From positions 1 to 42,544 of the IMG/VR virus record IMGVR_UViG_3300012001_000019: 42,544 nucleotides of DNA, one strand, 5' to 3'. The notes under the pieces were generated by a model, which did not search any database, was not told the origin of the DNA, and was given only the letters and a program-made list of their open reading frames with translations. Source of the DNA: a virus. Positions 21,072-28,603 of this stretch are shown in pieces. The first letter of the stretch is position 1. Each line of letters opens with the position of its first letter. The translations under genes and the position numbers were made by a program.

Positions 21072-21992
21072 ATGACCACGATTAAAGGTAAAGTATCTAT
21101 TATTATCCCTGCTAAAAATGAGATCTTTCTTAATCAAACTATTAAAGGTATTTTAGATAATGCTAGAGGAGATATAGAGATCATCGTCAATCTAGACGGT
21201 TACTGGCCTACAGAATTTACCGTTACATCAGGAGAGATTAAAGGAACTACCTATCATCAAGAGATGATTAATGATCCAAGAGTCAACTACATTCATAGAG
21301 GACAGGGTAGAGGCATGCGATCAGGAATAAACGCTACAGCTTCAATAGCAACCGGAGAATACTTACTTAAGTCAGACGCTCATTGTATGTATGATGAAGG
21401 CTTTGATCTTAAACTTAAGGCAGATATGCAGCCTAACTGGATAGTTATACCTAGACGAAAGCGATTAGATGCAGAGAATTGGGCTATCTTAGATGTCGGT
21501 AAGCCAGATGTTGATTACGAATTTCTATCTAGTCCTAGTCATGACGGAGCTAAAGGCCAAGTCTGGAACGAACGAATCAAAGAACGCCTTAATAAACCGG
21601 AGTATGATATAGATGAAGACCTATCTTTTCAAGGATCATGCTGGTTTATGACTAAAGATTACTTCTGGAATCAATTAGAAGGTATGCAGATAGAAGGATA
21701 TGGTGAATTTGTCAGAGAGGCTCAAGAGCTAGGCCTTAAGTGCTGGTTAAGTGGCGGGCAAGTAATGGTTAATAAAAAGACATGGTATGCACATCTTCAT
21801 AAAGGTAAGATTACTGGTCGAATGTACTTTATAGATAAGTTTGGTATGATGGATGGAGAGAAATATTGTGATGACTACTGGTTTAATAACAGGTATCCTA
21901 AAGCAATCCACGATCTAGCTTGGCTTATTGAGAAGTTCAGTCCTGTACCAGGATGGACACCAGAATTAATAGAAAGTATACGAAGCAAATGA
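21072..21992 (+). CDS. Family 2-like glycosyltransferase
   Basis: This 306-residue protein has a GT-A fold start, VSIIIPAKNEIFLNQTI, then EIIVNLDGYWP and a metal-binding type motif in LLKSDAHCMYDEGFD. The later FQGSCWFMTKDYFW and YGEFVREAQELGLKCWLSGG act as the acceptor-side region. It transfers a sugar from a nucleotide donor. A near-identical layout appears in the first half of the 25641 gene. ATG 21072 is preferred to GTG 21063. Confidence 0.8.
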   Translation: MTTIKGKVSIIIPAKNEIFLNQTIKGILDNARGDIEIIVNLDGYWPTEFTVTSGEIKGTTYHQEMINDPRVNYIHRGQGRGMRSGINATASIATGEYLLKSDAHCMYDEGFDLKLKADMQPNWIVIPRRKRLDAENWAILDVGKPDVDYEFLSSPSHDGAKGQVWNERIKERLNKPEYDIDEDLSFQGSCWFMTKDYFWNQLEGMQIEGYGEFVREAQELGLKCWLSGGQVMVNKKTWYAHLHKGKITGRMYFIDKFGMMDGEKYCDDYWFNNRYPKAIHDLAWLIEKFSPVPGWTPELIESIRSK

Positions 21993-22138
21993 GCGACAAA
22001 CATCAAAAGATAACTGTTAAGACCTTACAAGCGTTTCTTAATATCTTTAATACTCAATCTATTAGTAAAGAGACAGTTGATATGATAGAAATGCACCCTA
22101 ACAATGGTACATGGAATATAGTTATTCATTATAAATGA
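21989..22138 (+). CDS. 49-residue protein, unknown function
   Basis: It starts in an ATGA overlap with the glycosyltransferase and ends in an ATGA overlap with the next one (MSDKHQKITVKTLQAFLNIFN..., NNGTWNIVIHYK). The double overlap supports translation. No motif is recognised. Confidence 0.5.
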   Translation: MSDKHQKITVKTLQAFLNIFNTQSISKETVDMIEMHPNNGTWNIVIHYK

Positions 22139-23013
22139 AAGTTTACTTAGAGTTACCGGTAGAAGATAGAGCTTTACAAAGAGTACGAGATGCGTTAGTT
22201 ATGTATAAGCCGGAAGGTTTAGAGATTACTGATAGTCCTAGTGATTCAGATCTAGTTATTCTCCATATAACCGGTAGGCATGATGGTATAAAAGCACAAA
22301 TAGATCTTCTTAATAAGTACAATAAACCCTATGCTATGATTCAGTACGTTTTGCGAAGTACTAAGAATCCTAGTACTTCCGATTGGTTAGATATGTGGCA
22401 AAATGCGAGGCTAGTATGGAGTTATTACTATCTACCCGAACTATGCTTTGAGGATAAAGTACATGAGCAATTTCCTTTCTACTATGCCCCATTAGGAGTT
22501 GATACAAGCGTTTTCTATGATAGAAAGAGTAGTAAGGGTCATAAAGCAGCCGTTATAGCGACAAATAGTAGAGGATTACTTACTGAGTCAGCGAAAGAGT
22601 GTATACAGGCTGGTACATCACTAGATAGAAAAGTATTCTTTCTAGGTGAAGAGGTAAATATCCCCGGAGTCTTTTGTAAAACAAACATAACTGATGATGA
22701 GTTAGCCTATTACTATTCTATTAGTGAATTTGTCTCCGGCTTAAGACGCATAGAAGGCTTTGAACTACCGGCAGCAGAAGGGTTAATGTGTGGAGCAAGG
22801 CCGATTATGTTCAATAAGCCCCATTATAGAGCCTGGTTTGAAAATATGGCTGTCTATATAGAGGAAGGCAATAGAGAGCAAGTACAAACAAGCCTAGAGA
22901 AAGTATTTAAAAAGGGTTCTCGGGAAGTAACAGAGGCAGAACTACAAAGAGCTAAACAGATCTTTAACTGGGAGACTATCATCAAAGGTTTTTGGGATAG
23001 ACTTTTAATATAA
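22135..23013 (+). CDS. GT-B-type glycosyltransferase
   Basis: This 292-residue protein has an N-terminal half with LVILHITGRHDGI, MIQYVLRST and APLGVDTSVFY, the last typical of GT4-like linkers. The C-terminal half has KVFFLGEEV, VSGLRRIEGFELPAAEGLMCGARPIM, carrying the E-x7-E nucleotide-sugar-binding pattern, and ends FNWETIIKGFWDRLL. It is shorter than typical GT4 enzymes (about 350-400). Presumably it extends a glycan begun by its neighbours. Confidence 0.8.
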   Translation: MKVYLELPVEDRALQRVRDALVMYKPEGLEITDSPSDSDLVILHITGRHDGIKAQIDLLNKYNKPYAMIQYVLRSTKNPSTSDWLDMWQNARLVWSYYYLPELCFEDKVHEQFPFYYAPLGVDTSVFYDRKSSKGHKAAVIATNSRGLLTESAKECIQAGTSLDRKVFFLGEEVNIPGVFCKTNITDDELAYYYSISEFVSGLRRIEGFELPAAEGLMCGARPIMFNKPHYRAWFENMAVYIEEGNREQVQTSLEKVFKKGSREVTEAELQRAKQIFNWETIIKGFWDRLLI

Positions 23014-23027
23014 TCATCTGCTATAAC
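22998..23027 (+). promoter_or_regulatory. Weak leaderless-geometry promoter
   Basis: TAGACT, N18, TATAAC (23022-23027) and N6 lead to ATG 23034. The -10 is good and the -35 poor. The spacing equals the stronger sites. Confidence 0.35.
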
Positions 23028-23033
23028 ATACTT

Positions 23034-23726
23034 ATGAACCCAACACTAGAATATTTACAGAAGTCATTTAGAGTCAACTTAAAAGATCAGTTAGTTGAAA
23101 TCCCTAATACAGATAGAGAGTTTCTAGCTAGTATCTTCAAAGACTTAGGCTTTACTAAAGGAGTAGAGATAGGAGTAGAAAGAGGTTTGTATTCAGAAGT
23201 ACTCTGTAGAAATAATCCCGGAGTCCACTTATTTAGTGTCGATGCCTGGACTGCGTATAAAGAATATAGAGATCATGTAACTCAAACTAAACTAGATGGT
23301 ATCTATGAGGAAGCAAAAGCAAGACTTAAACCATATAATGCAGAACTGATTAAAGGATTCTCTATGGATGTTGTAAAGTCTTTCCCTGATAACTACTTTG
23401 ATTTCGTCTACATTGACGGCAATCATGAGTATCAGCACGTTGTGGATGATATCACTCAATGGACTAAGAAGGTACGCCCTGGGGGGATTGTAGCGGGTCA
23501 CGACTATGTAAGACGAAAGACTACACACCAGAAGCAAGAGTACTTAATGCATGTAATCCCGGCTATTCATGGTTACATGGATGCATACCAAGTTAAACCA
23601 CTCTTTATACTAGGTAGTAAAGCTAAAATAGAAGGTGAAAGACGCGATAGCCCTCGATCATGGTTCTTTGTTAAGCCGGAAGATAGACGAGTAGTACCCG
23701 GATACGAAACTAATCTTGACAAATAA
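23034..23726 (+). CDS. SAM-dependent methyltransferase (Methyltransf_24-like)
   Basis: This 230-residue protein has motif I KGVEIGVERGLYSEVL (about 42-57), then LFSVDAWTAYKEY and FDFVYIDGNHEYQHVVDDI, followed by VRPGGIVAGHDYV. The pattern matches the class I family whose members often methylate sugars or act with glycosyltransferases. Its place within a glycosyltransferase cluster supports methylation of a sugar. There is no SD sequence. Confidence 0.8.
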   Translation: MNPTLEYLQKSFRVNLKDQLVEIPNTDREFLASIFKDLGFTKGVEIGVERGLYSEVLCRNNPGVHLFSVDAWTAYKEYRDHVTQTKLDGIYEEAKARLKPYNAELIKGFSMDVVKSFPDNYFDFVYIDGNHEYQHVVDDITQWTKKVRPGGIVAGHDYVRRKTTHQKQEYLMHVIPAIHGYMDAYQVKPLFILGSKAKIEGERRDSPRSWFFVKPEDRRVVPGYETNLDK

Positions 23727-23745
23727 TAGTTAGCATGTGTATGAT
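23716..23745 (+). promoter_or_regulatory. Leaderless-geometry promoter of RHH gene
   Basis: TTGACA (23716-23721), N18, TATGAT (23740-23745) and N6 lead to ATG 23752. The fit decides for ATG 23752 over GTG 23737, which would lie inside the promoter. Confidence 0.65.
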
Positions 23746-23751
23746 ATACAC

Positions 23752-23937
23752 ATGTCTTCAGATCTAGTACGCAAGAACTTCTATATAACCCGAACTGATA
23801 ATGTCTTCTTAAGTAACTTCGATGATCGTACTGCTTCAGAGCATATACGAATAGCTATTAATGAATACGTCACTAAGAAGCGTAAAGAGTTAGGTAAATC
23901 TTCATATTCTCCATCAAGAAAGGTAGCACATGCCTAG
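23752..23937 (+). CDS. Ribbon-helix-helix-like DNA-binding protein
   Basis: In this 61-residue protein, RKNFYITRTDNVFLSNF is a beta strand plus first helix and ASEHIRIAINEYVTKKRKEL the second helix, as in CopG/Arc-type regulators. The tail is basic. It may regulate the island or its own promoter. It overlaps the Tad2-like gene by 8 bases. Confidence 0.65.
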   Translation: MSSDLVRKNFYITRTDNVFLSNFDDRTASEHIRIAINEYVTKKRKELGKSSYSPSRKVAHA

Positions 23938-24154
23938 TCCTATTCCTGAGAAACTAAGTCAAGCTGGTATGTCTTTTGATGAAGCCTTAAGCTTTGTCTT
24001 AGAAGGTAGAAAGATTACTAGGCTTTCCTGGCAAGATCCGGAGACCTACGGCCTACTTAATGGTGAGACCTTAAGTATCATGATTCAAGGTAAACTCAAT
24101 AATTGGATAGTTGTTGTAGGAGACATAGAAGCTAATGATTGGGTTATCGTATGA
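23930..24154 (+). CDS. DUF2829 protein, Tad2-like anti-Thoeris candidate
   Basis: In this 74-residue protein, MSFDEALSFVLEGRKITRLSW matches the opening of DUF2829 proteins (MtFgeAL..lk.GkkV.R.gW). The end, IEANDWVIV, matches the closing .a.DW...  pattern. Tad2, the best known member, sequesters the gcADPR signal of Thoeris immunity. It overlaps both neighbours (RHH upstream, dehydrogenase by ATGA). It is shorter than typical members, so ligand binding is not assured. Confidence 0.65.
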   Translation: MPSPIPEKLSQAGMSFDEALSFVLEGRKITRLSWQDPETYGLLNGETLSIMIQGKLNNWIVVVGDIEANDWVIV

Positions 24155-25023
24155 CTAAAGTAGCAATTATCGGTAATGGGTGGGTGGGTAAAGCGATGCA
24201 GTCACTTTTTCCCGATGCTATAGTTTATTTAAGGGATGAAGAAAAAGTATATCTTCATAATCTTAATCCGGACAATACTAATCTTTATACTTCATTGAAG
24301 GATGCAGTAAATACATGTGAATTTGCCTTTATTTGTGTTCCTACTCCTAATTACATAAGTGAAAATACTCCTGTTCTGAGAGGTGATTATCCTAGTCTTA
24401 AAGGAGAAGGTAAATTAGATACTTCAGCAGTTGAAGAGTGTATCAAGTGGTGTGAATGTCCTATTATCGTTATTCGATCTACTGTTAATCCTGGAGACTG
24501 TGATAGGTGGAGTAGTAAATATGAGAAAGAGATAGTATTTCAACCTGAATACTTAGGGGAGTCTCCTCAACACCCATTACTAGATGTAACTCAAACTAAC
24601 TTCATGATACTTGGTGGCTGGACACATGCTACTAGGAAGCTCATAGATCTTTATGCCACTGTTTATAATGCGAATACTAAGATAAGGCAAGTTTCAGCTA
24701 GGACAGCAGAGATCATTAAACTAACTGAGAATAGAGCTATAGCCTTTAAAGTAGCTCAATGTCAAGAACTCTATGATGTATTAGAAGCAGATCATAGAAA
24801 AGAAGATTATTATGAAATAGTCCAAGCAGTCTATGGTGACGATCCTAGATTTAACTTATGGTGGACTCTTGTATATCCTGATAAAAGAGGGTTTAATAGT
24901 AAGTGTATACCAAAAGATGTCTATGCTTGGTGTGCTTGGGCTGAATCATTAGAATATGAGCCTAAAATAACAAGAGCCTTATTAGAAAAGAATAAGGATT
25001 GGATAGAAGGTGATAACAAATGA
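24151..25023 (+). CDS. Nucleotide-sugar dehydrogenase, short UDP-glucose dehydrogenase-like
   Basis: This 290-residue protein starts at ATG 24151 (ATGA overlap). Rossmann GNGWVG (8-13), FICVPTPNY, IVIRSTVNPGD and FQPEYLGESPQHPLLD follow the UDP-glucose/GDP-mannose dehydrogenase order. GFNSKCIPKDVYAW holds the catalytic Cys (Cys252). Known enzymes oxidise the sugar C6 to a uronate. Full-length members run about 390-430 residues; this one ends after the central domain and lacks the C-terminal UDP-binding domain. It may supply or modify a sugar for the glycosyltransferases. Confidence 0.75.
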   Translation: MTKVAIIGNGWVGKAMQSLFPDAIVYLRDEEKVYLHNLNPDNTNLYTSLKDAVNTCEFAFICVPTPNYISENTPVLRGDYPSLKGEGKLDTSAVEECIKWCECPIIVIRSTVNPGDCDRWSSKYEKEIVFQPEYLGESPQHPLLDVTQTNFMILGGWTHATRKLIDLYATVYNANTKIRQVSARTAEIIKLTENRAIAFKVAQCQELYDVLEADHRKEDYYEIVQAVYGDDPRFNLWWTLVYPDKRGFNSKCIPKDVYAWCAWAESLEYEPKITRALLEKNKDWIEGDNK

Positions 25024-25196
25024 CAAGTGTATTAATTGAGTTTTTATTAGGGATCTATTTTATAGGTGTGTCTATTGCCGTTGCAAGACAACTAACTACG
25101 CCGGTGACGTATAGTAAATCAGTAGATGTATTTAAACTAGTCTTAGGAGTATTACTAGTTCTTCTAGCAGTACTACAAGGAGTAAGGTTTATCTAA
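25020..25196 (+). CDS. 58-residue two-helix membrane protein
   Basis: It starts in an ATGA overlap and ends in a TAATG overlap with the HNH-AP2 gene. Hydrophobic helices lie near LIEFLLGIYFIGVSIAVA and VFKLVLGVLLVLLAVLQGV. Function unknown. Confidence 0.5.
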   Translation: MTSVLIEFLLGIYFIGVSIAVARQLTTPVTYSKSVDVFKLVLGVLLVLLAVLQGVRFI

Positions 25197-25651
25197 TGAC
25201 TATTAAGCTTACTCAAGGATATGAAGCTATCGTTGATGATGAAGATTATAAATATCTTAGTCAATGGAAATGGCATTATAATGCAGGGTACGCAATTAGA
25301 GGAATCTATGTAGGAACTGGTAGGAAAAATAGGAAAATGGTTAAAGTTCTTATGCATAGAGTTATTAATAAAACTCCTAACGGATATGACACAGATCATA
25401 TCAATAGAAATAAATTAGATAATCGTAAGCTTAACCTAAGGTCAGTCGTTAGGAGTTTTAACATTATTAATTCAAAGTTAAGGAAAGATAATACATATGG
25501 AGTAAGGGGAGTATTTTGGAATAAAAGCAATAATAATTGGCGTTCAGCAATATCTATAAATAATAAGAAGATAAGTTTGGGATCATTTAAGACAATAGAA
25601 GAAGCAATAGAGGCCAGAAAGAAAGCAGAGGTTATTTATCATGCAATATGA
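25196..25651 (+). CDS. HNH-AP2 homing endonuclease
   Basis: This 151-residue protein opens with LTQGYEAIVDDEDYKYLSQWKWHY, the usual start of this family. It continues with LMHRVI, YDTDHINRNKLDNRKLNLRSV (HNH core) and a C-terminal AP2-like domain (TYGVRGVFWNKSNNNWRSAI, then SLGSFKTIEEAIEARKKAE). Such genes copy themselves into allelic sites. It interrupts the dehydrogenase-to-glycosyltransferase run. Confidence 0.85.
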   Translation: MTIKLTQGYEAIVDDEDYKYLSQWKWHYNAGYAIRGIYVGTGRKNRKMVKVLMHRVINKTPNGYDTDHINRNKLDNRKLNLRSVVRSFNIINSKLRKDNTYGVRGVFWNKSNNNWRSAISINNKKISLGSFKTIEEAIEARKKAEVIYHAI

Positions 25652-27266
25652 TTTATCTATATTAATACCCGCAAGAAATGAAATGTTCCTATCTCGAACA
25701 GTAGAGGACATTCTTAAAAATAGACGTGGAAATACAGAAGTAATAGTTGGCTTAGATGGTCAATGGAGCAACCCCCCTATAGGTGATTTTGATGATGTCA
25801 CCATATTCTACTCTCCGGTATCACTAGGACAAAGAGAAATGACAAACCAACTGTGTAGACTTTCTAAGTCTAAGTATGTTATGAAGCTGGATAGTCATTG
25901 TGCTTTAGATGAAGGCTTTGATGTCAAGATGATGGACAAGATGAAAGATAACTATACTCTAGTTCCTCTAATGCGGAATCTCCATGCTTTTGACTGGGTA
26001 TGTCCGGAAGGCCATAGGAGATATCAAGGGCCTAGTGGTGTCTGTAAAGAGTGTGGTAAAGAGACAACAAAGGATATCTTATGGATAGGTAAGGATTCTC
26101 CTAAATCTACAGCCTTTCGTTTTGATAAGACGCTTCACTTTCAATACTGGAATGACTTTAAGAAGAGACCGGAAGGCCAAGGAGAACTTACAGATACACT
26201 AACTATACAGGGATCATGTTTTATGTTGACCAGGGATAAGTACTGGGAGTTAAATATTTGTGATCCGGAGTTTGGGAGTTGGGGTCAGCAAGGTGTAGAA
26301 GTAGCTCTAAAGACATGGTTAAGTGGTGGAAGAGTAGTTTGTAATCAAACAACGTGGTACGCTCACATGTTTAGAACACAAGGCGGAGACTTCGGCTTTC
26401 CTTACCCGATATCCGGTAGACAGACAGATCATGCTAGGGAGTTTTCACGTGAACTCTTTATTAAGGACAAATGGTCTCAAGCTATTATGACCTTTAATGA
26501 CGTATTACAAAAATTCTATCCTGTACCTGAATGGCATGATGATACTCCGGCAGTAGTAAAGCCTAAAAAAGAAGTTGTCTACTATACGCATGGAGTAGGG
26601 GATAACCAACTTCTAGAAGCTTGCAGAAGACAACTAGCTAAAGGTATGAAGACTAAACATATTGTGTCTATCTCTACTAATTCTCTAGATTTTGGTAAGA
26701 ATATTGTCTTCCCTCGTCTAGAAGTAGGTGGATTTTTAGATATGTTTCAACGAATCCTCTTAGGTTTAGAAGCTACAACTGCTGATATCATTTTCTTTTG
26801 CGAACATGATGTACTTTATCACCCAAGTCATTTCGACTTTATCCCTCCTAGTAAGGATATGTACTACTACAATACAAATGTATGGAGAGTTAGGGCAAGT
26901 GATGGACACTCTTTATATACTGATAACTTACAACAATTATCCGGACTTTGTGCCTATAGAGAGACACTTCTTACTCATTATAGAAAAAGACTCAAAATGA
27001 TCTATGAGAAGGGCTTTAGTAATGCACAAGGCTTTGAGCCCGGTACACATGGAAGAGAAGAACGAGTTGATGATCTTAAAGCAGAGAGTTACTTTTCAGC
27101 ATTTCCTAACCTAGATATTAGACATGAGACAAATGCTACTGCTTCACGCTGGACAAAAGAAGAGTTTAGGAATAAACGATATACTGAAGGCTGGACTGAA
27201 AAGAAAATTAGTGAGATACCCGGCTGGAATACTACAGATTTAGCCTCATTACTTGCCAACATATAG
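25641..27266 (+). CDS. Two-domain glycosyltransferase
   Basis: This 541-residue protein has a first domain (about 1-300) that is GT2-like: LSILIPARNEMFLSRTVEDI, EVIVGLDGQW, YVMKLDSHCALDEGFD, TIQGSCFMLTRDKYW. It contains a zinc-ribbon-like insert (WVCPEGHRRYQG...GVCKECGK). The second domain (about 315-541) looks like another GT-A-type unit: VVYYTHGVGDNQLLEACRRQL, IIFFCEHDVLYHPSHF, ending RWTKEEFRNKRYTEGW. It could add two different sugars in sequence. The start overlaps the HNH-AP2 gene by 11 bases. Confidence 0.8.
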   Translation: MQYDLSILIPARNEMFLSRTVEDILKNRRGNTEVIVGLDGQWSNPPIGDFDDVTIFYSPVSLGQREMTNQLCRLSKSKYVMKLDSHCALDEGFDVKMMDKMKDNYTLVPLMRNLHAFDWVCPEGHRRYQGPSGVCKECGKETTKDILWIGKDSPKSTAFRFDKTLHFQYWNDFKKRPEGQGELTDTLTIQGSCFMLTRDKYWELNICDPEFGSWGQQGVEVALKTWLSGGRVVCNQTTWYAHMFRTQGGDFGFPYPISGRQTDHAREFSRELFIKDKWSQAIMTFNDVLQKFYPVPEWHDDTPAVVKPKKEVVYYTHGVGDNQLLEACRRQLAKGMKTKHIVSISTNSLDFGKNIVFPRLEVGGFLDMFQRILLGLEATTADIIFFCEHDVLYHPSHFDFIPPSKDMYYYNTNVWRVRASDGHSLYTDNLQQLSGLCAYRETLLTHYRKRLKMIYEKGFSNAQGFEPGTHGREERVDDLKAESYFSAFPNLDIRHETNATASRWTKEEFRNKRYTEGWTEKKISEIPGWNTTDLASLLANI

Positions 27267-27282
27267 ACTAGTATACTAAGCT
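27253..27282 (+). promoter_or_regulatory. Leaderless-geometry promoter of LamG fibre gene
   Basis: TTGCCA (27253-27258), N18, TAAGCT (27277-27282) and N6 lead to ATG 27289. A stronger-looking TATACT at 27272 has poor spacing to any -35. Confidence 0.4.
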
Positions 27283-27288
27283 CTAGGT

Positions 27289-28482
27289 ATGGCATTAGAA
27301 CTAGGTTCAACACATTTAATTAGCGATGCTAACTTACAAGCTTATTATAAGTTAGAAGATGTAAATGATAGCACTGCTAATGCTCGTAATTTAACTAATA
27401 ATGGTACAACTCCTTTTAATGCTGCTAAGTTCAATAATGGAGCAGATTTTGGTTCAGGTAATACAACTAAATTCTTAACTACCACAAATAAACTAGGAAT
27501 AGATGGCGGGGCAATATCTATTTCATTCTGGATTAAAATACCAACAGAAATAACTACATCTCTTTGGGGTTTGATAGCTCACAATAGTAATGTAACTCAA
27601 ACTAGAACAGATATTGATTATCAATATAACGGAGGTACGATTGGGCTTTTAATAGGAAGAACTCGACTTGGAGTAGCAAATGACAGAACAATTTACAATG
27701 GTTCTTTATCTGATGGAACTTTTCATCATATAGTTTATTCTTATGACGGATCTAACTATAAAGTTTATATAGACAATGTAGATAAAGGTGGGGGAGCGTC
27801 AACAGGTAATGGGAATATCAACGGAACTGATGGATTTACTATAGGAGAATCTACAGATGGAACTATAGTTACTGCTAGTGCAATTATTGATGATGTAGGA
27901 GTATTTAATAGAGCATTAACAGCTAGTGATGTAAGTCTTTTATTCTTAGGATATTCCGCCTCTATCAGTCCTTCTAGTTCAGCATCACCTTCCGCCTCTA
28001 TCAGTCCTTCTAGTTCAGCATCACCTTCCGCCTCTATCAGTCCTTCTAGTTCAGTAAGTCCTTCACCTAGTGCCGGTTATACAGACTATTCACGAGGTCA
28101 TTATGCAGCTCTTCCGACAAATGATAATGATTTACTTACAGTTTATTCGGCTCAAGACATTATAGATGTAGGAACAAGTAATAATGTACGAGTAGGGCAA
28201 ACTGGTGCATTAGAATATATGGTTCATGAGTATAAAAACTTTGTAGGTACAGCTTCATTTGCTACGCTTCATTGGGAAGGTCAGACAGATTTAGCCCCAT
28301 CATCATCAACTGTTTACCTACAGATCTATAATAGAAATACGACTACATGGGATAATGTAGCTAGTGATAATACTTCTTCACCCGGCACAGATTTTGTTAT
28401 AGAAGGAACGCTAACAGATTTAACTAACTATAAAGATGCCTCAAATGTGATTGCAAGCCGAGTATATCAGCAAGCAATCTAA
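27289..28482 (+). CDS. LamG-type fibre protein with Ser-Pro linker
   Basis: In this 397-residue protein, residues 1-220 form a concanavalin A-like LamG module: LQAYYKLEDVNDSTANARNL, ISISFWIKIPT, FHHIVYSYDGSNYKVYIDN, DDVGVFNRALTASDVSLLF. A Ser-Pro linker of about 40 residues follows (tandem [12 protein letters not shown] units), then a C-terminal beta domain ending ASRVYQQAI. LamG modules bind glycans or proteins, so this is a candidate receptor-binding or virion-surface protein. Confidence 0.75.
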   Translation: MALELGSTHLISDANLQAYYKLEDVNDSTANARNLTNNGTTPFNAAKFNNGADFGSGNTTKFLTTTNKLGIDGGAISISFWIKIPTEITTSLWGLIAHNSNVTQTRTDIDYQYNGGTIGLLIGRTRLGVANDRTIYNGSLSDGTFHHIVYSYDGSNYKVYIDNVDKGGGASTGNGNINGTDGFTIGESTDGTIVTASAIIDDVGVFNRALTASDVSLLFLGYSASISPSSSASPSASISPSSSASPSASISPSSSVSPSPSAGYTDYSRGHYAALPTNDNDLLTVYSAQDIIDVGTSNNVRVGQTGALEYMVHEYKNFVGTASFATLHWEGQTDLAPSSSTVYLQIYNRNTTTWDNVASDNTSSPGTDFVIEGTLTDLTNYKDASNVIASRVYQQAI

Positions 28483-28485
28483 TAT

Positions 28486-28602
28486 ATGGCAGCAGCAGTA
28501 ACCCTCTTAGGCTCAATCCTCAACACTACATCTGGAACTCTCTGGCTTTCCTGCATGAGTTCCAGATGTAGTGTTGAGGATTGGAGACAGGTGGTAATTT
28601 AA
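28486..28602 (+). CDS. 38-codon frame spanning a perfect inverted repeat
   Basis: [17 protein letters not shown]... has an N-terminus styled like the two neighbouring fibre genes ([20 protein letters not shown]), and an in-frame stop lies one base before the next ATG. The 3' two-thirds is the reverse complement of the middle. It may be the remnant of a fibre gene start disrupted by an inverted duplication. Translation is uncertain. Confidence 0.3.
   Translation: MAAAVTLLGSILNTTSGTLWLSCMSSRCSVEDWRQVVI
28514..28583 (+). repeat. Perfect 26-bp inverted repeat between fibre genes
   Basis: Bases 28514-28539 (starting CAATCCTCAACAC) are the exact reverse complement of 28558-28583, separated by 18 bases. 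No T run follows, so it is not an intrinsic terminator. Confidence 0.85.
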
Positions 28603-28603
28603 T

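Noticed and set aside
23737-23754. GTG 23737 as RHH gene start
   Set aside because: It overlaps the -10 region of a strong promoter whose predicted +1 is ATG 23752.
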